Positions 18,453 through 27,547 of a DNA stretch of 47,868 nt are shown in pieces. Position 1 is the stretch's first letter, and each line of letters begins with the position of its first letter. Below the pieces are notes generated by a model, which saw only the letters and a program-made list of their open reading frames with translations, was not told where the DNA came from and ran no database searches. The DNA is from Peptococcaceae bacterium BICA1-7. Lineage in GTDB: Bacteria > Bacillota > Desulfotomaculia > Desulfotomaculales > Desulfocucumaceae. The stretch spans positions 1 through 47,868 of the forward strand of contig JUEB01000012.1 in NCBI GenBank assembly GCA_000802095.1. Direction: 5' to 3'. Both the position numbers and the translations under genes were made by a program.

Positions 18453-19289
18453 TTAAGCTTTAAGCTTTTCTATTACTTCCTCCGGCATGGAAAAACCGTG
18501 CTCGGGACCGGGGAAGCTGCGGGACCCCACCTCTTCCCGGTAGGACTGCAGCGCTTTCATTATTTCCTCGTTGAGGTTCACATACCGCTTTACAAACTTG
18601 GGTGAGTTGCCTCCATATAGGCCCAGCAAGTCGTGGGTAACCAGCACCTGGCCATCGCAGTACGGACCGGCGCCTATACCTATGGTGGTTATGTCAAGGC
18701 TTTCGGTTACCAGCCTGGCCAGGGAGGTAGGCACACACTCCAGCACCAGAGCGAAGGCCCCGGCCTCCTGAACCGCCCTGGCGTCATCCAGGAGCTTCCT
18801 GGCGTTGGCCTCATCCTTGCCCTGCACCTTGTAGCCCCCCATGGTGAGCACCGACTGGGGAGTAAGCCCCAGATGGCCCACCACCGGTATCCCGGCTGTA
18901 ACCATGGCTCTGATGGCGTCGGCCACCTCCTGTCCGCCCTCCAGCTTTACCGCCTGGGCTCCGCCCTCCTGGAGCATCCTGCCGGCGTTGCGGACACTTT
19001 CCTCCCTGGACAGGTGATAGGACAGGAAAGGCATGTCGGCCACCACCAGGGCCCTCTGCACTCCCCGGGTGACTGCCTTGACGTGGTGAACCATGTCATC
19101 CATGGTCACCGGGATGGTAGACCCGTAGCCCAGCACCACATTGCCCAGTGAGTCACCTACCAGAATGGAATCAATTCCGGCGGCGTCCACCAGCCTGCCC
19201 ATGGGAAAATCATAGGCGGTCAGCATGGTCACCGGCCGTCCTTCCCTTTTGGCCTGCATTAAGTAACTTACGGTAATCCTTTCACTCAA
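18453..19289 (-). CDS. panB: 3-methyl-2-oxobutanoate hydroxymethyltransferase (ketopantoate hydroxymethyltransferase)
   Basis: Makes ketopantoate from alpha-ketoisovalerate and methylene-tetrahydrofolate. The 278 aa TIM-barrel protein has the metal-binding DSILVGDSLGNVVLGYGSTI (around 41-60), MLQEGGAQAVKLEGG, GHLGLTPQS and ITIGIGAGPYCDGQVLVTHDLLG. Its start overlaps the end of the preceding gene (panG-like) by 4 bp, so the two are translationally coupled. Confidence 0.97.
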   Translation of the reverse strand: MSERITVSYLMQAKREGRPVTMLTAYDFPMGRLVDAAGIDSILVGDSLGNVVLGYGSTIPVTMDDMVHHVKAVTRGVQRALVVADMPFLSYHLSREESVRNAGRMLQEGGAQAVKLEGGQEVADAIRAMVTAGIPVVGHLGLTPQSVLTMGGYKVQGKDEANARKLLDDARAVQEAGAFALVLECVPTSLARLVTESLDITTIGIGAGPYCDGQVLVTHDLLGLYGGNSPKFVKRYVNLNEEIMKALQSYREEVGSRSFPGPEHGFSMPEEVIEKLKA

Positions 19290-20167
19290 CTGGATAACCC
19301 CCCAAATAATTTTAATAGGCTTTCAGCCTGCTCACTGCTGATGCTACCCTTTTCAAGGGCCACACGGACGGTATAACTACCGAGGGTGCGGTATAAAGAC
19401 TCCTCTTCACTGCCCACCCCGGCCAGGGACGGCAGGTGCCCCTCTATGGTGGAGGAATCTCCCCTGGCCACCGGGCCGGTAAGGGCCTGCACCGGACCAA
19501 CCTTTTCAATATTGCTTATTGTACCCTGAATAAGGGGAAGCAACGCCCTGTATGCCTCTTCCCTGGAAAGCCCGAATTTTTCATACAGCCCTGTGCTCAG
19601 GTGCATGATAGATACCAGGTAGTTTGACGCTATACAGGCTGCTGCGTGATAGAGGGCTTTGTCTCTGGCATCTATATAAAAGGATCTTCCCTTCAGGTCA
19701 GACACCATCCGCTCAGCCGCGGGCAAGGCCTCGGGGTCACCCTCCAGGGCAAAATAGGACCCTGGAAGATTTCCCATGGCAGCCTCCACATCGGCAAAGG
19801 ACTGGAGAGGGTGGATGGAAACGGCCAGCCCCCCCTTTTCCCTTACCCCGGCCAGGAAATCCGAGGAGTGCGCGCCGCTGGTATGGGCCACAATCCTCCC
19901 GGGGGCAATACCTCCCCGCCCGGTTATATGTCTGCTCACATTCTCTATTTCCCGGTCAGGGGTGGTAATAAAAACAATATCTGCATTTTGAGCCGCCTCT
20001 TCCGGCTTTTCAAAGGCCGGAGCCTCTACCCGGGAAGCCAGCTTTACCGCCGAGTCAAAGCTTTTGCTGGCCACCCCGGACACTTTATAGCCCCTTTCAC
20101 TGAGCAGTATGGCCAGGGCGCTGCCCACCTTCCCGGCCCCGATGATGGCTATTTTAAACGCTGTCAT
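19286..20167 (-). CDS. panG: Rossmann-like DUF2520 protein, probable ketopantoate reductase of the PanG type
   Basis: A 293 aa protein. The N-terminal Rossmann fold has FKIAIIGAGKVGSALAILLS (residues ~4-23), and the C-terminal half is a helical DUF2520 domain with KALYHAAACIASNYL. Its gene starts the pan cluster (RBS AAAGGAG) and overlaps panB by 4 bp. No classical ketopantoate reductase (PanE) is present in the cluster. A DUF2520-type protein, PanG, is known to replace PanE in Francisella and some other bacteria, so the same NADPH-dependent reduction of ketopantoate to pantoate is proposed here. The assignment rests on domain type and context; IlvC or a distant PanE could also perform this step. 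Confidence 0.75.
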   Translation of the reverse strand: MTAFKIAIIGAGKVGSALAILLSERGYKVSGVASKSFDSAVKLASRVEAPAFEKPEEAAQNADIVFITTPDREIENVSRHITGRGGIAPGRIVAHTSGAHSSDFLAGVREKGGLAVSIHPLQSFADVEAAMGNLPGSYFALEGDPEALPAAERMVSDLKGRSFYIDARDKALYHAAACIASNYLVSIMHLSTGLYEKFGLSREEAYRALLPLIQGTISNIEKVGPVQALTGPVARGDSSTIEGHLPSLAGVGSEEESLYRTLGSYTVRVALEKGSISSEQAESLLKLFGGLSS

Positions 20168-20216
20168 GCACTACATCTCCTTTTGTTGGCTTACGTGACC
20201 AGATGTCCGGTCGGAA

Positions 20217-20246
20217 TACAGGAGCCAGGAGTCAGAATTCAGAATG
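20217..20246. repeat. Short extragenic repeat-like sequence (CAGGAG-CCAGGAGTCAG type)
   Basis: The stretch around ACAGGAGCCAGGAGTCAG followed by AATTCAGAAT has the look of short extragenic repeats that are dispersed in related Firmicute genomes. Only one copy lies in this window, so the call relies on general familiarity, not on evidence here. Confidence 0.3.
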
Positions 20247-20285
20247 AGTTGAGCATTCCTTCATGAAAACCTCTCTGGTCTCTAT

Positions 20286-20424
20286 TAGCCCCAGAGGACA
20301 CAGAGATCACAGAGAATTTAGTATAATTGAAGAATGGAGATTTTTTTCGACCATTCCAATCTATTTAATAAAACCTAATATAGCATTCAAGGCAGGTCTC
20401 CAAAAAACTCTGTGTGCTGTGGCT
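20286..20424. repeat. MITE-like / REP-like noncoding element, copy 2
   Basis: About 140 bp bounded by AGCCCCAGAGGACACAGAG at the left and CTCTGTGTGCTGTGGCT at the right, an imperfect inverted repeat. The left arm continues with ATCACAGAGAA, as in the arm of copy 1 at 8352-8527. It sits in the divergent gap 20168-20808 between panG and the amidohydrolase gene. The interior differs from copy 1. Confidence 0.55.
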
Positions 20425-20504
20425 AAAAAGGACAGAATTTTCATTCTGAATTATAGCTTCCGATGGTATAGGAATTCAGTATAAGTATGCTCAGGATATA
20501 TAAA

Positions 20505-20542
20505 AAGCCTTCCGGTTTTTGGACATACCGAAAGGCTTTAAC
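20505..20542 (-). terminator. Strong hairpin, possible terminator of an unidentified minus-strand transcript
   Basis: AAAGCCTTTCGGT and its complement form a long stem with a ~10 nt loop; on the minus strand it is followed by TTTTTATATA. No coding gene was seen upstream of it on that strand (20543-20808), so it may end a small RNA, or act bidirectionally. The remainder of 20425-20808 shows nothing recognisable. Confidence 0.45.
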
Positions 20543-20808
20543 TTTCCTCTCCGTCTCGGTCCTCACCGGCTCCAAGCGGTTTAACAATATTCAGCTGTAG
20601 CTCACAGCCAATTAAAAAGGTAAGGTTCCCAAAAAGGATACCATCCTAAAATGATATTACCACAGTACTTTTTAGATCTCAACAGTTTTAGCCTTAAAGA
20701 TGAAATTTTCTTTTTTACCCGCAGTCCTGTTTCATGCCGCTAATCATTGACCCTGCCGTGGTGAAGTGATAGATTGAAAAGCAAAGGCCTTGTTTAGAGG
20801 ATAAGACT

Positions 20809-22017
20809 GTGCAAATAATCAATGTTTCACAGGAAGCAGACTATGTGGTCAGGGCGGGAAAGGTTTTTGACGGCCGGGCCCTGCTGCCTTATGAAAAAAC
20901 CGACATTATAATATCAGGCGGAAGGATCACCGCTGTTGAACAGGGAGCCGGCCCGGCCCCGGATAGCTGCAAGGTATTCATCGATCTTGGCGGCTGCGCA
21001 GTGCTGCCGGGGCTGGTGGACTGCCATGTGCACCTGGCCCTGGATGGAAAGGACTTTAACCGCGCCATGGATCTGTGGCCCCGGGAAAGTCTTCTTTTGG
21101 AAAGGATTGGTAACGACCTGAGAAAAACCCTGGACAGAGGGATTGTGGCTGTGCGGGACGGGGGCGACCGGCAGTGGGTGGGCTTCCGGGCAAGGGATGA
21201 GGTGAACAGCGGCAGACTGGCCGGGCCGCGTATACTGTCTCCGGGTATAGCCCTGGGGAAAAGGGGCAGGTACGGCTCCTTCCTGGGCCCGGGCATTACC
21301 GGGGATCAAATAGAGGATACTGTCAAAAAAACCGCGGCCCGGGGTGTTGACCACATAAAAGTACTGGTGTCAGGTGTGGTCAGCTTTAAAGAATACCGCC
21401 GGGTTGGAGAAATGCACTTTTCCCCGGAAGAGCTGGGACGGCTGGTATGGCACTCCCACCGTCTGGGTCTCAGGGTAATGGCCCACGCCAGCTCCGATGA
21501 GGCCGCCGCCCTGGCGGCCGGGGCAGGGGTGGACAGCCTGGAGCACGGCTATTTCATCAGCCGGCCCACCCTGGAAATACTGGCGAAAAAGGGTATCCCA
21601 TGGATTCCCACACTGGCCCCGGTGGCCAACCAGGCCAGGGGGAGGCTTGGTGAAGGACATACCCCCGAAGAACTGGAGGTAATTGAAAAAACCTACCGGC
21701 GGCAGCTTAAAATGGTTTATAGAGCACAGGAATTGGGAGTGATAATAGGCACCGGCACCGACGCCGGGGCCACCGGGGTGCTTCACGGGGAGGGCCTTTT
21801 GGAAGAAATGCTGCTGCTGGAGGAAGCCGGACTGGGCAGGGACCAAATTCTCCGGGCCGCCACCGCAAGCGGCTCCCTGATACTGGGCCTGGAAAAAGAG
21901 CTGGGCATGGTAATCCCCGGGCTGCCCCCGTACCTCATTGCGGTAAGGGGAAATCCTCTGGAGAATTTGCAGGCGCTTGAAAATATTGAATATATGATAC
22001 TTCCCTCCGCTGGATAA
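20809..22017 (+). CDS. Metal-dependent amidohydrolase (imidazolonepropionase/prolidase-like group)
   Basis: A 402 aa cytoplasmic hydrolase of the amidohydrolase superfamily. Metal ligands are recognisable: HVH in LVDCHVHLALDG (H73, H75), a lysine in DHIKVLVSG, histidines in VMAHASSDE and LEHGYF, and the aspartate in GTDAGATG. The C terminus returns to the beta-sandwich, with PGLPPYLIAVRGNPLENL. This pattern fits the imidazolonepropionase-like/Xaa-Pro amidohydrolase subgroup, but the substrate cannot be assigned. The GTG start has GAGGATAA upstream. It is the first plus-strand gene in the window and lies 22 nt before splB, so the two are probably co-transcribed. Confidence 0.85.
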   Translation: MQIINVSQEADYVVRAGKVFDGRALLPYEKTDIIISGGRITAVEQGAGPAPDSCKVFIDLGGCAVLPGLVDCHVHLALDGKDFNRAMDLWPRESLLLERIGNDLRKTLDRGIVAVRDGGDRQWVGFRARDEVNSGRLAGPRILSPGIALGKRGRYGSFLGPGITGDQIEDTVKKTAARGVDHIKVLVSGVVSFKEYRRVGEMHFSPEELGRLVWHSHRLGLRVMAHASSDEAAALAAGAGVDSLEHGYFISRPTLEILAKKGIPWIPTLAPVANQARGRLGEGHTPEELEVIEKTYRRQLKMVYRAQELGVIIGTGTDAGATGVLHGEGLLEEMLLLEEAGLGRDQILRAATASGSLILGLEKELGMVIPGLPPYLIAVRGNPLENLQALENIEYMILPSAG

Positions 22018-22039
22018 ACTAAACCCGGAGGGACTTTTT

Positions 22040-23062
22040 ATGACTTTCACCCCTAAAAGGGTTTATTTTGAAAAAGAAGCCCTGAATTACCCCCTGGGGC
22101 AGGAGCTTCACCGGCGCTTTGGCCGGGAGGGAATTCCCATAATGATGGCGGCCAGCCATAACCGCATTTCCGGAATACCCGGCAAAACCCCCCGGGAGGC
22201 CTACCTGGAGGCCAAGCGAACACTGGTGGTGGGGGTGCGGAGAACGTTGAAGTTTGAAACCTGTAAACCCTCGGCCCACTACCAGCTTCCCCTCAACACC
22301 AGCTGCAGCGGCAAGTGCGAATACTGCTACCTGCATACCACACTGGGCAACAGGCCCTACCTGCGCATATATGTCAATGTCGATGAAATACTGGCTAAAG
22401 CAGAGGAATATATAAAGGAAAGAAAACCTGAAATCACCCTTTTCGAAGGGGCCGCCACCTCGGACCCCATCCCGGTGGAGAACTATTCGGGGTCTTTAAA
22501 AAAGGCTATAGAGTTTTTCGGCCGGCAGGAGCTGGGCCGCTTTCGCTTCGTCACCAAATATACCGAGGTAGACTCCCTGCTGGACGCAGACCACAGGGAA
22601 CATACCCGCTTTCGCTTCAGCATAAACACCCAGCACGTTATTAAAAGGTACGAGCACGGCACACCTGGGGCCGAGGAGCGCCTGGAGGCGGCCAGGAAGG
22701 TGGCCGGTGCGGGCTATCCATTGGGTTTCATCATCGCCCCCATCATGGTATACCCCGGCTGGGAGAAGGACTATGGAGAATTAATGGAGAATTTGAGGGA
22801 AAAGCTTGGCCCGGCGGCGGAAAGCAATATCACCTTTGAGCTGATCAGCCACCGGTTCACCGCCAGGGCCAAGAAGAGGATACTGGACATATTCCCCTCC
22901 AGTACCCTGCCCATGGAGGAGGAGGAGAGGAAATTCAAATACGGGCAGTTCGGGTACGGTAAATATGTTTATCCGAAGGAAACACTTCAGGAGATGGACT
23001 CACTGTTTAGAAGCAACTTGGAAAGAAACTTTCCGGGATCACGGGTGGAGTACCTAGTATAG
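22040..23062 (+). CDS. splB: Spore photoproduct lyase (complete copy)
   Basis: Radical SAM enzyme that repairs the spore photoproduct (5-thyminyl-5,6-dihydrothymine) in germinating spores. The 340 aa length is typical. The [4Fe-4S]/SAM motif CX3CX2C is Cys89, Cys93 and Cys96 in SCSGKCEYCYLHT; GQFGYGKYVYPKE is seen near the C terminus. The ATG has GGAGGG 7 nt upstream. At the position where Bacillus enzymes have the hydrogen-donor cysteine (C141 in FEAACTSD, from memory), this protein reads FEGAATSD. From nucleotide 22310 onwards the gene is repeated twice more downstream (42715 and 44812), so codons from Gly91 onwards may have been supplied by an inserted element. Confidence 0.95.
   Translation: MTFTPKRVYFEKEALNYPLGQELHRRFGREGIPIMMAASHNRISGIPGKTPREAYLEAKRTLVVGVRRTLKFETCKPSAHYQLPLNTSCSGKCEYCYLHTTLGNRPYLRIYVNVDEILAKAEEYIKERKPEITLFEGAATSDPIPVENYSGSLKKAIEFFGRQELGRFRFVTKYTEVDSLLDADHREHTRFRFSINTQHVIKRYEHGTPGAEERLEAARKVAGAGYPLGFIIAPIMVYPGWEKDYGELMENLREKLGPAAESNITFELISHRFTARAKKRILDIFPSSTLPMEEEERKFKYGQFGYGKYVYPKETLQEMDSLFRSNLERNFPGSRVEYLV
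22310..22352 (+). other. Putative attL: left copy of the splB attachment sequence
   Basis: From GGCAAGTGCGAATACTGC (within the radical-SAM motif codons) onward, the sequence matches the start of the truncated splB copies at 42715 and 44812. Left of this point the three copies are unrelated. This marks the probable crossover region. The exact core cannot be fixed, since homology continues to the right through the whole splB 3' part. Confidence 0.65.
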
Positions 23063-23141
23063 GTATATACAATATTGAAATATATTTTTACGCTCAAAAT
23101 ATAATACAGATATTGTAAAAATATCGATTTTTTGATTATAG

Positions 23142-23167
23142 GGCATTTCATTAATAGTTGAAATGCC
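23142..23167 (+). terminator. Hairpin between convergent splB and the defence island
   Basis: A perfect 9 bp stem GGCATTTCA/TGAAATGCC with an 8 nt loop lies between the ends of splB (+) and the HEPN-like gene (-). It is likely a bidirectional terminator, although U-runs on both sides are weak. Confidence 0.5.
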
Positions 23168-23231
23168 TACTATCACCTATATTTTCTCTACCCATTGTTT
23201 TTCTGTTCAATTAGTTGGTAAAGTACATATA

Positions 23232-24152
23232 TCAAAACATTCTGGCATCTGCAGTGGCCTTTGTGAGAACTTCAAGCGGTAGTGCTGGTTTCGGGCAATC
23301 CTTTGCATCCAATATACTAGACAACTTTGCCTGGCAACTGCTAATGTAATTCAAGTAATATTCTTTCTTATTTGCCAGTATAAGGGATGGGTTTCTTTTT
23401 TTCCATGACAAGTAGACCCATTTGATTACCTCTGATATTGTAACAATAGTATTTTTATTCCGTATAGAAGTTAAGGCCTTTAACTTGTAGCGGTCTGCCA
23501 AAACATGAGTAATCAAATTGATATCCTCTTGGTACCATTTGGATATAGAATATATCCAATACTTTACAATTATGTTCTTCCTTTTTGGGTCTGTTTCTTT
23601 GAGTATCTGATCCAAAAAATTATCTAGAATACTAACAAACCATTTACAGCGGTCTAAAAAATCTTGGCAAATTCTCTCCCATTGGGACTCATCATAAGAA
23701 TACAAAGTAATCGAGGCACCAGCAGTATTTTCCAAGTATTGTTTGCAACCGTAACGCTTAACTTGATTAAAATAAAGATAATCGCTATTGTTATGACATA
23801 TACAAGTGCGTACATTTAATATAATAGAAAAAAACTTTTCACAATCTTTAAGATTCATATATACTAACATTTGAATTGTAGATGGTCTATGATTTATGTG
23901 GTTCAGTCCAAATAGTTGGTGCTGTACAATCTTACCACAATCCCACAGCAATCCATACATATTCAGCACAGCTGTATAGAAGCACATACGTGCATCGGAA
24001 TTTTTCGGCAATAGTTTGGGCTGGTAGTAAGCAAACAAAAACAAACGTGGATCAATCTGTACCGCCTTTTTATTTAAGCGTTCCACTACATTAATATCAA
24101 AGGCGATAGAATTTTTCACTATTTGGGAAAAATCTTTAGACAATGCAATCAC
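23232..24152 (-). CDS. Unknown protein with a HEPN-like RX4H motif, partner of the SIR2-STAND gene
   Basis: A 306 aa protein with no family I recognise as a whole. The stretch ILNVRTCICHNNSDY contains R115-X4-H120 followed by N, in a helical context, which resembles the catalytic motif of HEPN RNases used in abortive infection and toxin systems. The GTG start overlaps the stop of the upstream NTPase gene by 4 bp (GTGA), and GGAG lies 5 nt before it, so both proteins are produced together. The gene is AT-rich compared with chromosomal genes to the left. A role as effector or regulator of the NTPase is possible. The HEPN call rests on one short motif. Confidence 0.5.
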   Translation of the reverse strand: MIALSKDFSQIVKNSIAFDINVVERLNKKAVQIDPRLFLFAYYQPKLLPKNSDARMCFYTAVLNMYGLLWDCGKIVQHQLFGLNHINHRPSTIQMLVYMNLKDCEKFFSIILNVRTCICHNNSDYLYFNQVKRYGCKQYLENTAGASITLYSYDESQWERICQDFLDRCKWFVSILDNFLDQILKETDPKRKNIIVKYWIYSISKWYQEDINLITHVLADRYKLKALTSIRNKNTIVTISEVIKWVYLSWKKRNPSLILANKKEYYLNYISSCQAKLSSILDAKDCPKPALPLEVLTKATADARMF

Positions 24153-27100
24153 CTCCGCTCCTCTAACATGCGAAATGCCGTGAAACCCATGTAGCTGGTA
24201 CCAATTTCAAAGTCTGATCTGATGCCTTTAATTTCTATTAGGTGAAGGTTTGGTCCATAAAAAAATACGCCGCGACGATCAGAGATTTTTTCTATGTGTA
24301 TTCTACCTTTTTTACTAATTGGGTCATATTTTCTATCATCAATAGTGCCCTTAAACTTTTTTGGCGTCCCATCTTTTTCACAAAGAATATGCCATACCTT
24401 GGTGCGTATCTGTGTATAGAACATGGTTTCATTGATTTTGCTGAAGGCATTGAGGCTGCCTTGAAAATTATCCAACTGGGCACAGGAGAGAGCCAGAAGA
24501 TAGTACATTGTAGGGGTGTTGAACGGTATCTCCTCGCCTCGCAGAAACTGCTGCTCATACATCTCACAGAGTCTATTAATTTCTCGCCACTGTTTAACAT
24601 CCATACGTGTAAACTGTTTCTCTTCACCGGAAAAAATGGGTGCCTCATTGTAAAGTAACCAGGTCAGGCTCAATAGCATATACAAACAACCAGCATGATT
24701 TTGGGCTACAACCATATTGTTTTTTAAGAAATCTACAATCTCCTGCGCTTTCGCTTTTTGAGCAATGCTTATTATTGCTTTTTTGTAGTCAATACCTGCA
24801 TCGGCAAGCATTTTTCGGGCTTTGAGGTGAATACCGCTTGCAGAACCCTTAGTGAGCAAATCATCATAGTATTTTTTATATTTCTCCTCGCTTAAAAAAC
24901 TTAGGATCTCTGCTTTATTCTCTTGATATTCTTCGTTGTCTTCCACTTCCCGCCCTTGGCTTTCTACCTCATCTATCACTGAGGTGACATTGCTTAAGTA
25001 GCGGATTTTATTTTCTTCAGTAACAGTATCACTGTAATACACAGCTCTAAACAGGCGCAGAAGCGCATTGTATGGGTAAGTGTTGGTGGGATCAGAAGCG
25101 ATCACTTTGTTAAGCTGTTGAAAAATTTCTCGAAAATCGAAAATAGCCGAAGGCTCTTTTATTTCTAAATTAGCATTCTCTTTACGTAAATCATGGAGCT
25201 TCAACTGGCTCAAAGCGCTTTCTACAATCAAATTGTTTTTAGTTACCTTATTAATTTTAGACAAACGAGGATTTTCCATGTTTTCAATGGTACCTCTCGA
25301 GATATCAATTGCCTGTTGGAGTTTTTCCCTGCGCTCTTTAACTGTAAACTCACCGATTGATCTGCTTGTTCCATAAACTTCCCGCAGCCAAGCCACCTCC
25401 TGACAGATCAGCCTAGGCTCGTTAATTCGCTTATTTACCCGTAAATGGGTGAGGGCATCGATAATGCGGTGGTAATATGGCTTATAGAAATAATTCCTGT
25501 GTTTTTGTTCAGGGTATGTACAGTTAGGACCAATAATTCTAATAAGACGTTCAATAGTTGCCGCTTCACTATGTTTATTATACTCGCCTGAACTTGATAG
25601 TTCACAAATCATGCTGACAATGTAATCAATCTGTTTCTCCTGCGTAATACCTGCGCTTTCCAAATAAATCTCTGCTTCCAATGGTGTCCGGAAAGCCACC
25701 AAATAATCAAAACCGGTGCCATCTAATTCCGGTGAAATAATTTGCAAAAAAGGTACATTTAAAAGAGCATTCTGTACACCTGAAAAGCGATTATCCATAG
25801 GCAAATTCATACAGCGTAAAGCCATAGAAAGAGGAAGTGGAATCTTAACCTGATAGCTGGTGGCTACTGAATTACAAAAGTTCTGTATGCCCTGGAACAC
25901 TTTTTCGTTCCGGTCTGACGAATCATCTTCTTCGCTCAAATCGGACAGAGTATATCCTGCATTTTGCAAAGCTAGAGCTATGTCTGAAAGATACTTCCCT
26001 TCTTCTGCCGAAAGTTGCTTGGTCAATCGGATGTAAAGCTTATCCATACCCCAATCAATTTCTTGTTGAAGGCCTTGAGAAATTTCGGTATGTAGATGTG
26101 AATATAAGAAGGTATAAAGTAGAGTTAGAAGGTTTCTTTCATTATTTTGTTTTACCCAGCGTTTAAAATCTTCTGCAGAAATATCGCAAAGGTCAACTAT
26201 TTTGTCCTGAAGGACATCCAGTTCTTCAGGGTGCAAGTTAATATCTGCCTTAATTGTTATGAAGCTTTTATAATAGCTTTCAGGTTGCTCATATGCAGTG
26301 CTGACTAATACAACCCTTCGTCCCCGATTAATTAGTGCGGTATAAAGCTTCCGGCTTTCCTGTATTTGGCTAATTGATGATGAATTGTCCCAAATTAGCA
26401 GTACTTTGTGTGCGTCAAGATCTTCTAATTTTTTAAGCAACATATCTAGCCCCACAAAATTTGGCGAATTTTGTTCCAGATTTATGTCAGGATTATTGAT
26501 AAATAAAACTGGGTATTCTCGCTCTCGATAGATTTTGTAGGCGAGCGCTCCTAATGCAATAGTTTTACTGCTGCTGGTCTGGCCAACGAGCAATATCGAT
26601 TTCTGTTCCGCCGTTTCTTTTCCAGAGGATAATGCGCTCCTGACGGCCTTTTCAAGGGAAGGTTCAAAATTCCGACACAAATTAAAATTATTTTCGTAAC
26701 CGAACCAAACCGGTCTGCGCACACTATCTTTTAAAAAACTATAGAAATATTCAATCTTCATATGAGGAGGATAGCTGGTATCCCCAACCTCGGATTCCGA
26801 CAGAAGACGAACAAATCCGCGTGTGTCTAACAGGCTTTTATAGCTTATAGTAGTCCTTTTTTTGTTGATATAGAGTGCATCGCTATCCTCATCCTGTAAT
26901 AATGAATAGCTAATTTCATAACCATCTCCAAATACTTTTGAGGCTTCATTATCTTCCATCAAATTAGACAAGTCATCCGCAAAGGCCTGAAGCTGATTGT
27001 GCTGCACGAGATCACGGATAAATGGACTATTCTGTAAGCTATCTGATGCACCGAAAAGGAAAGCCGAACCTTTTCGCATTTGCAAAATTACATTATACAG

Positions 27101-27547
27101 TACAGAGATATCAACTTCATCTGGAATATCAGGATCATATCCGACTATGACCAAAGAGCCAAAGTTTCCTTTAAGAAGTTCTGGAATCAATGTAACCATT
27201 TTTTCTGCTTGTAATTTTTGCTGCTGAGCTTCTCGAAACGATAACGCCTCTTCAGATTTGCTACTTTTTCCATGCAAATAGATCACATTGAGTTCCCGTT
27301 GATTTAGAACTACTTTATCAAGCATATCTTCATAATTACTAATTGGAATTGGAATCCGTTTGTCAACTATCTCAAAATTGTATGCAAAACCTTCATAAGT
27401 AGTTGAAGTTATAATACAACTCCACGGCTGTTTAGCTAATATAGGACTAAGATCCCCGTAACTTTTGCCAACAAAAAGTATAATAGGAGTATTGGATTCC
27501 AAAAGTTCAATAATTTTTTGGGATATTTGATTATTATCTTGATTCAT
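24149..27547 (-). CDS. SIR2-like / STAND-type NTPase, predicted anti-phage sensor-effector
   Basis: A 1132 aa protein. Residues 20-145 look like a diverged SIR2 domain: IILFVGKSYGD (21-32), PWSCIITSTTY (41-51, where SIR2 proteins have the TTN-type loop), VIYLHG (88-93, with the LHG histidine H92) and VIVGYDPDIPD (133-143). The usual NAD-binding N and D are not obvious, so activity is uncertain. A P-loop NTPase follows, with Walker A GQTSSSKT (322-329; S replaces the usual G before K) and Walker B KVLLIWDN (381-388). The rest is helical and TPR-like, and the last ~70 residues look like a small beta-barrel. This order matches SIR2-STAND antiphage proteins that degrade NAD after sensing a phage protein. 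The start has GGAGG ~12 nt upstream. It is coupled to the HEPN-like gene. Confidence 0.7.
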   Translation of the reverse strand: MNQDNNQISQKIIELLESNTPIILFVGKSYGDLSPILAKQPWSCIITSTTYEGFAYNFEIVDKRIPIPISNYEDMLDKVVLNQRELNVIYLHGKSSKSEEALSFREAQQQKLQAEKMVTLIPELLKGNFGSLVIVGYDPDIPDEVDISVLYNVILQMRKGSAFLFGASDSLQNSPFIRDLVQHNQLQAFADDLSNLMEDNEASKVFGDGYEISYSLLQDEDSDALYINKKRTTISYKSLLDTRGFVRLLSESEVGDTSYPPHMKIEYFYSFLKDSVRRPVWFGYENNFNLCRNFEPSLEKAVRSALSSGKETAEQKSILLVGQTSSSKTIALGALAYKIYREREYPVLFINNPDINLEQNSPNFVGLDMLLKKLEDLDAHKVLLIWDNSSSISQIQESRKLYTALINRGRRVVLVSTAYEQPESYYKSFITIKADINLHPEELDVLQDKIVDLCDISAEDFKRWVKQNNERNLLTLLYTFLYSHLHTEISQGLQQEIDWGMDKLYIRLTKQLSAEEGKYLSDIALALQNAGYTLSDLSEEDDSSDRNEKVFQGIQNFCNSVATSYQVKIPLPLSMALRCMNLPMDNRFSGVQNALLNVPFLQIISPELDGTGFDYLVAFRTPLEAEIYLESAGITQEKQIDYIVSMICELSSSGEYNKHSEAATIERLIRIIGPNCTYPEQKHRNYFYKPYYHRIIDALTHLRVNKRINEPRLICQEVAWLREVYGTSRSIGEFTVKERREKLQQAIDISRGTIENMENPRLSKINKVTKNNLIVESALSQLKLHDLRKENANLEIKEPSAIFDFREIFQQLNKVIASDPTNTYPYNALLRLFRAVYYSDTVTEENKIRYLSNVTSVIDEVESQGREVEDNEEYQENKAEILSFLSEEKYKKYYDDLLTKGSASGIHLKARKMLADAGIDYKKAIISIAQKAKAQEIVDFLKNNMVVAQNHAGCLYMLLSLTWLLYNEAPIFSGEEKQFTRMDVKQWREINRLCEMYEQQFLRGEEIPFNTPTMYYLLALSCAQLDNFQGSLNAFSKINETMFYTQIRTKVWHILCEKDGTPKKFKGTIDDRKYDPISKKGRIHIEKISDRRGVFFYGPNLHLIEIKGIRSDFEIGTSYMGFTAFRMLEERR

